From Pseudomonadota bacterium (lineage in GTDB: Bacteria; Pseudomonadota; Alphaproteobacteria; Rhizobiales; Rhizobiaceae), in assembly GCA_023451735.1 (NCBI GenBank), contig JAEXYH010000036.1:62001-126000 (forward strand): a stretch of 64,000 nucleotides of DNA, in the 5' to 3' direction. The notes under the pieces are model-generated. The model was not told the DNA's origin, ran no database searches, and saw only the letters and a program-made list of their open reading frames with translations. Of this stretch, positions 43,502-50,678 are shown piece by piece. The position numbers and the translations under genes were made by a program. The first letter of the stretch is position 1. The number at the start of each line of letters is the position of its first letter.

Positions 43502-43881
43502 TCCTTGTCGATACCTCAATCTGGCTCGATCATTTTCGACATGGAGACGCAGAGCTGCGTAAAATCATCGAGGAGGATCGGCTTCTCTGCCATCCATTCG
43601 TTGTTGGCGAACTGGCTCTAGGTAGTTTGCGAGAACGGGATGCGGTCTTCTCGTTTCTCGCAGCTCAGCGAGAAACAGTCATCGCGACCCATGTAGAGGT
43701 GATAACTGTAATTGAACGCCAATCGATATTCAGCATGGGGATTGGTTACACTGACGCACACCTATTGACTTCTACATTACTGGACCAGCGGTCCAGCTTG
43801 TGGACGAGAGATAAACGCCTAGCTACCGCAGCACAAAAAGTCGGTGCAAAGGTTCATCTACCTGCCCAAAATGCTCATTAG
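43498..43881 (+). CDS. vapC: VapC-type PIN-domain ribonuclease toxin
   Basis: 127-residue PIN-domain RNase. All four acidic active-site residues are present: D5 (VDTSIW), E38 (VVGELAL), D86 (YTDAHLL) and D105 (WTRDKRL). Start is GTG 43498, coupled to vapB. VapC toxins cleave tRNA or rRNA when free of antitoxin. The module looks intact and functional, and probably stabilises this replicon or island. Confidence 0.93.
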   Translation: MILVDTSIWLDHFRHGDAELRKIIEEDRLLCHPFVVGELALGSLRERDAVFSFLAAQRETVIATHVEVITVIERQSIFSMGIGYTDAHLLTSTLLDQRSSLWTRDKRLATAAQKVGAKVHLPAQNAH

Positions 43882-44375
43882 CGACGCAACGACAAGTCTT
43901 TCCAGCTTCATTACGCCCTTGACGAGATACGAACCATCGACGCGCCCTTGACTTTGTGCTGCATCAGTTTCTTCGGTTCTGCACGAGCATCTAATCCATT
44001 GTTCTGTGGGCATCATCCGAGACGCCAATTGCGTTAGGAGCGCTCTACTCTTGGCGCTTGGCTCTCGCAATTTGGACTGCGAGCGGCTTCGTTAGATACG
44101 CGAACGCAGAACGTTTACCGGTTGAATGAACGCATCCCTGCCACAGCCGCCAACCCTTTTCTCATCGGCGCTCCGAGTGTCAACGCACCAGGAGATCAAG
44201 GCCGGGTACGCCGCCGGTGACCAGACCTAGCCGTTCGGCATAGGCTCTGCGGTCTTGACCGGATGTGAACCTACAACCCTGCTATTCCGACTCCATCCGA
44301 CGGATTGCCCCAGTGACGCTCAAGCGAGCCGGTAGACGTGCTGTAACGGGGAAGTTGCCGCGCTATTTGTTTGGT
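43882..44375. other. Gap between two toxin-antitoxin modules
   Basis: 494 bases with no recognisable gene. A leftward 70-codon frame (44070-43858) has no domain. GC content is lower than in the flanking transporter genes. It may contain worn-out mobile element sequence, but I could not identify ends or transposase motifs. Confidence 0.3.
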
Positions 44376-44391
44376 GGTAATAATTACTACC
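44376..44391. promoter_or_regulatory. Near-palindrome upstream of parD (candidate operator)
   Basis: GGTAATAATTACTACC, symmetric except for one pair, 19 bases before the parD start. It sits where the promoter should be and is the likely site for autorepression by the ParD antitoxin. Confidence 0.5.
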
Positions 44392-44410
44392 AGACAAAGT
44401 GGAGCTATCT

Positions 44411-44692
44411 ATGCCCAACGTTGAAAAAGTCAGCGTCTCGATGACCCCGCAACACGCAGAGCTGTTGCGCGATGCCGTTAATAGCGGCGCGTATGCCAGC
44501 GGGAGCGAAGTTGTTCGCGAAGCCATGCGTGACTGGTCGGCCAAGTGGATACAGAAGCGCGACGATATCGCTAAGCTACGTGCGATGTGGGAAGAAGGCA
44601 AAGCGAGCGGACCTGCCGTCGAAGTGGATTTTGATGCAGTGCTTGAGGAAGCTCGCCAGGAAGTAAAGTCTCCCGCTCCTCATGCCCGCTAA
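44411..44692 (+). CDS. parD: ParD-family antitoxin
   Basis: 93-residue ribbon-helix-helix antitoxin. KVSVSMTPQHAELLRDAVNS and YASGSEVVREAMRDW are the DNA-binding strand and helices; the acidic tail (DFDAVLEEARQEV) should bind ParE. ATG 44411 follows GTGGAGC. The toxin gene begins inside its 3' end, 11 bases before the stop. Since the toxin is broken, this may now be a solitary antitoxin. Confidence 0.9.
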   Translation: MPNVEKVSVSMTPQHAELLRDAVNSGAYASGSEVVREAMRDWSAKWIQKRDDIAKLRAMWEEGKASGPAVEVDFDAVLEEARQEVKSPAPHAR

Positions 44693-45020
44693 GCTTCTGT
44701 GGACGCCGAAGGCGCGTGCTGACATTAAGAAAATTTACGTTGAGATAAGTCGCGAACACCCTCTCAGCGCGGAGCGATACTTTGCCAATTTTCGTCGCAA
44801 GGCGGAAATGCTCATCGAGCATCCGCGTTAGGGCGAGCGTCACCCGGAGGTATTCCGTACCGCCCGGATGTTGGTCGAAGCGCCCTATGTCATACTTTAC
44901 GAGACAAGGCCCGACTCCGACGACGGTCCTGCTCATGCAGTTGAGATCGTACGAGTAGTGGACGGTCGGCGCGACCTTTCCGCTCTGTTTGAGAGCCAAA
45001 GGGCTGGGATTAAGCTGTAA
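44682..45020 (+). pseudogene. ParE-family toxin with in-frame amber stop
   Basis: From ATG 44682 the frame encodes a typical RelE/ParE toxin: LLWTPKARADIKKIY, SAERYFANFRRKAEMLIEHP, then codon 50 is TAG (44829-44831), after which the same frame continues without interruption to TAA at 45018: RTARMLVEAPYVILYE, AVEIVRVVDGRRDLSALF. The part after the stop includes the C-terminal strands needed for the fold and for gyrase poisoning. So one base change has disabled an otherwise complete toxin. Confidence 0.88.
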
Positions 45021-45113
45021 GCAAGGTCGCGCGCTCTTGATGTGATCTGAACCCACGTTAAGCTTGTTGTATCCTCAAAGGCTTGAAACCGCTTCCGATT
45101 TTTGATCCCACTT

Positions 45114-46217
45114 CTAAGTGCTCAAAGGGACGCCCTCCGGCGGGTCTAAACCGATCTCGGTGTTACCTTGTCTTCTGATTCGGTTCAGCGCATCTTGGCC
45201 TTGCGCAGACAGCATGCTGTTTGCAGCTTTCTGAAGAGCCTCTTGCCACGCTGGCCCACGTTGCCACGCTTCCGCGAACGCAACCGCGAAATCGGACGCC
45301 CTGCGGGTCTCATAAAGAGCTTCAAAAAGGATTTCGGCCTGGCGAATATCTTTGTCGCGTTTGATCGCACTCAGGCCGTCGGTCCTGCGTCTTGTGGCCA
45401 CGATCATCTTGTGCACCGCATATCGGGCAGGGTCTGGAACAGTCACTGGGACGCCGCCCTTGTGAAGCAGGATCGTTCGTAAAGGATCTCTGATTAGGAA
45501 ATCGAGAGACCGGAGTGGATCCGCACTTGCGCCACCAAGAGCGGGCATGCTTGCGGGCTGGTCGATGTAGTCATCAGATCCGCGGTTCGAAGTTAAAAAT
45601 TCTACACGATGTCCAGTTGCATTCTGAAAGGCGGACGAGGCAATCGAACCTGATCGGTGAGGGACCGGCCGAAAACTTGAATCAACATTTTGCAGGAGAT
45701 CAACGATGGGAGGAAGCGTGTCTTCAACCTCGCGAGAGATTGCGTAATCTTGGGCGATATCGGCATCGCCGGTCAGAATTGCAGCCGCCGGCAATCGGAC
45801 ACCAAGTAAGCCCGCATATGTTTGGAACGCGACCGTGCCGATGAGCACACCGCGGAGCCGAAAAAGGCCGCCGGATGCAAGCGCTTCCACGATGGCTCCT
45901 GACATCGTATCCGGTGCAATCATTCCGCCTTCACGAGTGAGACTGCTTACCATGCGCCGCCGTGCGAGAAGATCATCTTTCTGGCGTTGATGTGTCTCGA
46001 CTCGGCGCGTGATCTCGCCATCTTCTGCAGGACCGACATAGCGCCGGGATTTTCCACCGGAACCATCCGGGATGTCGAAGTACCAGTAGCTTTTTTCCTT
46101 GACCACAACCCGCTGAAAGCGGCCTTCTGCCGGAAAATCGGCTGTCCAAGCAGCGTCCATTGACCGTTGTCCCAACTCCGCCAGCATTGTCTGATAGACA
46201 AGATCGATCTTTTTCAT
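45114..46217 (-). CDS. Nucleotidyltransferase-fold protein (GSU2403 family)
   Basis: 367-residue protein. GTVAFQTYAGLLG (127-139) followed by the acidic DAD at 151-153 fits the GS...DxD core of the nucleotidyltransferase superfamily; the N-terminal 100 residues (SYWYFDIPDGSGGKSRRYVG) are characteristic of the GSU2403 group. Start ATG 46217 follows GGGAT. Neighbours are toxin-antitoxin modules and a regulator fragment, and GSU2403 proteins are common on mobile DNA, so a defence or toxin role is possible. No antitoxin-like partner is adjacent. Function unknown. Confidence 0.75.
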   Translation of the reverse strand: MKKIDLVYQTMLAELGQRSMDAAWTADFPAEGRFQRVVVKEKSYWYFDIPDGSGGKSRRYVGPAEDGEITRRVETHQRQKDDLLARRRMVSSLTREGGMIAPDTMSGAIVEALASGGLFRLRGVLIGTVAFQTYAGLLGVRLPAAAILTGDADIAQDYAISREVEDTLPPIVDLLQNVDSSFRPVPHRSGSIASSAFQNATGHRVEFLTSNRGSDDYIDQPASMPALGGASADPLRSLDFLIRDPLRTILLHKGGVPVTVPDPARYAVHKMIVATRRRTDGLSAIKRDKDIRQAEILFEALYETRRASDFAVAFAEAWQRGPAWQEALQKAANSMLSAQGQDALNRIRRQGNTEIGLDPPEGVPLST

Positions 46218-46583
46218 CGTGATCCCAACCAGAGTTATACCTTTTTCGCAAGACGGTATATCAAGATCAATCCCGCCGCGAAAGAGCTGAGACATCAGCG
46301 AACTCACAAGCGTTCCAAAATCACCATGCTAATTTGGGAGCTGATAGAAGCAGGAAACCTCGCCTCTTATTCCCGCTCGCCCTCGGCGTTGGCGCCGAGA
46401 GAAACGGAATAAGCATGACCAAAAATGATAGTTCATCACGTCATTTTCGGCGAAAGATATCCGATTTTTGCGACCTACGTATCGGTCCAATCGCATCCAG
46501 GCGGGGGCTGGAGAATATCCAGCCTTACCTAGGCAGTTTGATCATCCACCGGAAATCGCCGCCGCTCCTGAATGGCCATATAG

Positions 46584-46778
46584 ACTGGACAACAATCGGT
46601 CGAAAACGAAGCGGAGATCTGCTGTTACGGCGTTCCGATTGTCGTAACCGATGGCTGTGCGATTGGATGCATCAGCGTAAGCATTCCGCGCTATCGGTTT
46701 GAGACCATGGCACCGGACATGATCGTTCCCCATATGAAAGAATGCGCCGGCCAGATTACAAAAAGGTACGGCCTGTAG
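46584..46778 (+). pseudogene. IclR-family regulator C-terminal fragment
   Basis: A 64-residue open stretch ends in CCYGVPIVVTDGCAIGCISV and SIPRYRFETMAPDMIVPHMK, matching the end of the IclR effector domain (GVPV...G...GAISVS...RF pattern). There is a stop (TAG 46581) just before it and no HTH upstream. The rest of the 46218-46829 interval shows nothing else I can support. Confidence 0.55.
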
Positions 46779-46829
46779 GTTCTGTAACCAACATGCACCT
46801 TCACTGGTGCCTCCGCTGACGATGAACAT

Positions 46830-47585
46830 TCAATAGAATGTTGCGATCCGGTTGCCGTCCATCTCGCGCACCTTAAACTTGGTTTCGTAGGTCTCGGTCA
46901 GGACCTCCTCACGAACGATCTCTTCCGGCCCTCCCTGCCTGAAAAGCCTGCCTTTTTTCATCACCACGATATGGTCGGAATAACAGGAGGCAAAGTTGAT
47001 GTCGTGCAGCACCACGACCACCGTCTTGCCAAGATCCTTCGCCGCATCGCGCAACAGCTTCATCATCGCCACCGCATGGCGGATATCGAGATTGTTGAGC
47101 GGTTCGTCAAACAGCATGTAGTCGGTGTCCTGCGCCAGAACCATGGCGACGAAGGCCCGCTGCCGCTGGCCGCCGGAAAGCTCGTCGAGAAACCGGTGCT
47201 TCAGCTCTTCCAGCCCCAGATAGGCGAGCGCCCGCTCGATGTGGCCGCGGTCCTCCACCGTCAGCCGCCCCTTGCTGTAGGGATAACGGCCGAAGGAGAC
47301 GAGGTCGAACACCGTCAGCCGCGCCGCCAGATGATTGTCCTGCCTCAGGATCGACAGCCGTTTCGCCAGCGTGTCGCCCGCCGTCAGCGCCACATCCAGC
47401 CCGTCGACCATCACCGTGCCACGGTCGATCGGCAACAGCCTTGCGATCATCGACATCAGCGTCGATTTTCCCGCCCCGTTCGGCCCGATGATCGAGGTGA
47501 GGCCGCCCTTCGGCAATGTCAGCGACACGTCATCGACGACGATAGTCTGGCCATAGGATTTGCTGACACCGGAAATACCGATCAT
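46830..47585 (-). CDS. Siderophore ABC transporter ATPase (FatE/CeuD-like)
   Basis: 251-residue ATPase of the FepC class. Walker A GPNGAGKST at 34-42, Q-loop LRQDNHLAARLTV, signature LSGGQRQRAFVAMVL, Walker B YMLFDEPLNNLD, H-loop VVLHDI. Overlaps the permease gene upstream by four bases and ends the leftward operon. It powers import of a ferric siderophore. The FatBDCE/CeuBCDE type usually carries catecholate or carboxylate siderophores; the ligand here is not known. Confidence 0.93.
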   Translation of the reverse strand: MIGISGVSKSYGQTIVVDDVSLTLPKGGLTSIIGPNGAGKSTLMSMIARLLPIDRGTVMVDGLDVALTAGDTLAKRLSILRQDNHLAARLTVFDLVSFGRYPYSKGRLTVEDRGHIERALAYLGLEELKHRFLDELSGGQRQRAFVAMVLAQDTDYMLFDEPLNNLDIRHAVAMMKLLRDAAKDLGKTVVVVLHDINFASCYSDHIVVMKKGRLFRQGGPEEIVREEVLTETYETKFKVREMDGNRIATFY

Positions 47586-48550
47586 CTGACACGACCTTTA
47601 AGAAGAAAGACAATAAAGAACAGTCCGCCGGCAAATTCGATGATGATCGAAAGCGCCGTGTCGAAGGCAAAGACCCGCTCGAGAATGGTCTGGCCGCCGA
47701 CGAGGCAGATGATCGCCACCAGCACCGCCGCCGGCAGCATTAACCCGTGTTTCGTCGCCGGCATCAGGATATAGGCGAGGTTTGCCACCAATAGCCCGAA
47801 AAACGTCACCGGCCCGACAAGGGCTGTCGAAATCGACACCAGAACCGAGACGAGAACGAGAATCTTCATCGTCATCGCCTTGTGATCTACCCCAAGCGCG
47901 ATCGCCGTATCGCGGCCGAGCATCATCACGTCGAACACCGAAAACATCCGCCAGATCGCGATCGTCACCAGCCCGATCAATAGAGCCGAGACCCCGACCA
48001 GTGTTGAATCCGTCACATTGAAACTGGCAAACAGCCGGTCCTGCAGCACGACGAAGTCGTCTGGACTGATGATCCGCTGCAGAAAACCCGACATACTGCG
48101 GAACAACCCGCCCAGCACGATGCCGATCAACACGATCAGATGCACATTGTGCCGGCCGGTGCCGAACAGCAGTCGGTAGAGCGCCAGCGAGAACCCCACC
48201 ATGATCGCTACTTCGGCGATGAACATCAGCCGTGCATCGAGCCCGGTCAAAGTGGCGGCGCCGAACAGATAGACGATCGAGGTCTGCAGAAGCACGTAAA
48301 GCGCATCGAACCCCATCAATGCCGGAGTGAGGATGCGGTTGCCGGTAATCGTCTGGAACAACACCGTGGAGACAGCGATCGCATAGGCGACGATCAGCAT
48401 CGCCGCCAGGCGCGTGCCGCGAAAGCTCAGCACAAAGGACCAGCTGCCCTTGGCTCCGAGCGTCATGAAGGCCACCATGCTCACCACCGCCAGTGCCACC
48501 AGGCATAACAGGATGAGCAGGGAGGCCCTGCGTGTTTCGTCAGGCGACAC
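47582..48550 (-). CDS. Siderophore ABC permease (FatC/CeuC-like)
   Basis: 322-residue FecCD-family permease with about nine hydrophobic segments. Landmarks: SFRGTRLAAMLIVAYAIAVS, TGNRILTPALMGFDALYVLL and VGPVTFFGLLVANLAYILM. Overlaps the other permease by 11 bases. Together they form the heterodimeric channel. Intact. Confidence 0.93.
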   Translation of the reverse strand: MSPDETRRASLLILLCLVALAVVSMVAFMTLGAKGSWSFVLSFRGTRLAAMLIVAYAIAVSTVLFQTITGNRILTPALMGFDALYVLLQTSIVYLFGAATLTGLDARLMFIAEVAIMVGFSLALYRLLFGTGRHNVHLIVLIGIVLGGLFRSMSGFLQRIISPDDFVVLQDRLFASFNVTDSTLVGVSALLIGLVTIAIWRMFSVFDVMMLGRDTAIALGVDHKAMTMKILVLVSVLVSISTALVGPVTFFGLLVANLAYILMPATKHGLMLPAAVLVAIICLVGGQTILERVFAFDTALSIIIEFAGGLFFIVFLLKGRVR

Positions 48551-49502
48551 GGCTTTGCCTCCTCAAGAGCAGATAGAGGAAGAACAGGCTGCCGATGATG
48601 CCGAGCACGGTACCGACCGGGATCTCGAAGGGGGCGTTGATCGTGCGCCCGACGATGTCGCAGGCGAGGATCAGGCCGGCGCCGCATATACCGATCCACG
48701 GCAGGCTCTTTCGCAGATTGTCCCCCATCGCCATGCTGACGATATTCGGCACGATCAGGCCGAGGAACGGCACAACACCGGCCGTCACCACCACGCTTGC
48801 CGTCACCATCGAGACGATGACGAGGCCGATCGCCATGATCCGCCGATAGTTCAGGCCGAGATTGGTGGAAAACTCCTCGCCCATGCCGGCGACGGTGAAA
48901 CGGTCAGCCGCGATATAGGCCCCAATCGTCAGCGCAAACGCCACCCAAAGCGTCTCGTAGCGGCCGCGCAGCACGGCGGAAAAATCGCCATTCGCCCAGG
49001 CGCCCATCGATTGCAGAAGGTCGAACCGATAGGCAAAAAATGTCGTAACGGCGCTGATCATGCCGCCCAGCATGATGCCCACCAGCGGAACCATCAGCAC
49101 GGATCGCAACGGAATGGCGCGCAGTACAGCAAGGAAAAGGCCGGTGCCGGCAAGCGCGAAGACCGCCGCAACCAGCATCTTCGCCATGACCGGCATGTTG
49201 GGGGCAAGCAGCAGCACGACAAGCATGCCAAGGCCGGCGGATTCCACCGTTCCCGTCGTCGACGGTTCGACGAAGCGGTTGCGGGCCAACATCTGCAGGA
49301 TCATCCCGGCAATCGCCATGCCCGATCCGGCCAGAAGAAGTGCAATCGTGCGCGGCACGCGGCTGGCGAGAAGGATCATCACCTGCCGCTGATCCGCAGT
49401 GCCGTCAAGGACAGACCATAGCGAAACGTCGCTCACCCCGACGAACAGGCTGACGACGGCCAGACAGAAGATCAGCAGCGATGCAACGAAGAGAGATTTC
49501 AC
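48540..49502 (-). CDS. Siderophore ABC permease (FatD/CeuB-like)
   Basis: 320-residue FecCD-family permease. Landmarks: ASRVPRTIALLLAGSGMAIA, the substrate-gate stretch MLARNRFVEPSTTGTVESAG and TAGVVPFLGLIVPNIVSMAM. It lies 79 bases downstream of the receptor gene. All four importer genes are complete and in the usual order receptor-permease-permease-ATPase. Confidence 0.93.
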   Translation of the reverse strand: MKSLFVASLLIFCLAVVSLFVGVSDVSLWSVLDGTADQRQVMILLASRVPRTIALLLAGSGMAIAGMILQMLARNRFVEPSTTGTVESAGLGMLVVLLLAPNMPVMAKMLVAAVFALAGTGLFLAVLRAIPLRSVLMVPLVGIMLGGMISAVTTFFAYRFDLLQSMGAWANGDFSAVLRGRYETLWVAFALTIGAYIAADRFTVAGMGEEFSTNLGLNYRRIMAIGLVIVSMVTASVVVTAGVVPFLGLIVPNIVSMAMGDNLRKSLPWIGICGAGLILACDIVGRTINAPFEIPVGTVLGIIGSLFFLYLLLRRQSRVA

Positions 49503-49581
49503 GACGACTTATTGCTCTGTCAACGACGAGAACCGCGCTTGCGCGCGGTCCCCTATACGGACGGGATGGTGAACCTGCCGA

Positions 49582-50508
49582 TCACTTCTTGTCGACGGCG
49601 GCGCGCAGCTGGTCGACGGTCTTCTGCATCGCGGTGATGCCGCCACCGACGAGATACCAGGAGGTCGCATCGAGATAGACGACATTGCCATTCTTCCAGG
49701 CCGTCGTCTGGCCCACGACCTCGTTGTCGAGCATCGATTTCGCTGCACCGTCGCGGCCGATCGCGGCATCGCGGTCAATGACGAAAAGCCAGTCGGGGTT
49801 CTTTTCCAGGATGTATTCATAAGAAGCCGGATTGCCGTGCGTCCCCTTGGTCCCTGTCGTCTCCGCCGGCTGGAAGCCGTAGTCGGAAAACAGCATGCCA
49901 AAACGCGACCCAGGGCCGTAGCTGCTCATCTTGCCGCCGGTGGTCAGGACCAGTAGGGATTTGCCTGTATTGGCCGACTTCTGCTTCAGCTCGGCGCTTG
50001 ATGACGACAGTTTTGCCAGAAGCGCTTCTGCCTGTCCCTGCTTTCCGAACAGCGTGCCGAGCTTGCGCACATTCTCCTCGGCTTCGCTGAGAAAATTCTC
50101 AGGCGAAATCGTCATGTCAATGGTCGGAGCGATCTTTGCGAGTTCCGCATATTTGGCGCGAGAGCGGCCGGCGACCACGATCAGGTCCGGTTCCGCGGCC
50201 GCAACGGCTTCGTAATCCGGCTCGAACAATGTGCCGATCTTGGCCACGCCGTCGCCTGCATACTTCGACAGATAATCCGGCTTGTTGCCGCCGGGCACGC
50301 CAGCCACCTCAATGCCTAGCGCCGTCAGCGTGTCGAGTGTGGCGATATCATAGGTCAGTACCTTGACCGGCGCTTTAATGAACGTGGTCTCGCCGCTCGC
50401 ATGTTTGATGGTGATGTCGGCCGCATCGACCGGACCTGCGAGGAAAGCCAGCGAGGCGATACCGGCGACGAATGTCGCGATACCCGCACGGCGCGAGAAG
50501 ACAGCCAT
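49582..50508 (-). CDS. Siderophore-binding protein (FatB/CeuE-like)
   Basis: 308-residue type-III receptor. A Sec leader (ATFVAGIASLAFLAGPVDA) is followed by PVKVLTYDIATLDTLTALGI, EPDLIVVAGRSRAKY and the ending WYLVGGGITAMQKTVDQL. First gene of the leftward iron importer. The promoter region between it and the divergent fusion gene holds an Irr-type motif at 50620-50636, 112 bases upstream of its start, indicating iron control. Confidence 0.93.
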   Translation of the reverse strand: MAVFSRRAGIATFVAGIASLAFLAGPVDAADITIKHASGETTFIKAPVKVLTYDIATLDTLTALGIEVAGVPGGNKPDYLSKYAGDGVAKIGTLFEPDYEAVAAAEPDLIVVAGRSRAKYAELAKIAPTIDMTISPENFLSEAEENVRKLGTLFGKQGQAEALLAKLSSSSAELKQKSANTGKSLLVLTTGGKMSSYGPGSRFGMLFSDYGFQPAETTGTKGTHGNPASYEYILEKNPDWLFVIDRDAAIGRDGAAKSMLDNEVVGQTTAWKNGNVVYLDATSWYLVGGGITAMQKTVDQLRAAVDKK

Positions 50509-50619
50509 GATCTATCCTTATGCCGCATCGCGAGAAATCACATTTGTCGTGATGCGCGTATTTAAGTTGAGCGATAAGGTATAGTTATGTAGACCCGATC
50601 AGGCGGTCAACGAAGTTTT

Positions 50620-50636
50620 TCTAGAAGTGTTCTAAT
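50620..50636. promoter_or_regulatory. Irr-type iron control element (ICE)
   Basis: TCTAGAA-GTG-TTCTAAT agrees with the rhizobial Irr consensus TTTAGAA-N3-TTCTAAA at all but two outer positions and has the same 7-3-7 symmetry. It lies between the divergent siderophore receptor gene and the LysR-TrpD-IalB fusion, 43 bases before the latter's start, so it can influence both. The same core occurs upstream of the TonB-dependent receptor. Confidence 0.7.
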
Positions 50637-50678
50637 TTGCTGTCGCCGCAAATTGGTTTTCCGGGCGAAGGGTTAGGG

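Noticed and set aside
46825..46842. AACATTC-AATA-GAATGTT hairpin at the end of the siderophore ATPase gene
   Set aside because: A 7-bp AT-rich stem overlapping the stop codon and without a U-run; too weak to call a terminator.
48414..49421. 335-codon plus-strand frame
   Set aside because: Shadow of the siderophore permease genes; composition dominated by H, R, D and Q with no domain.
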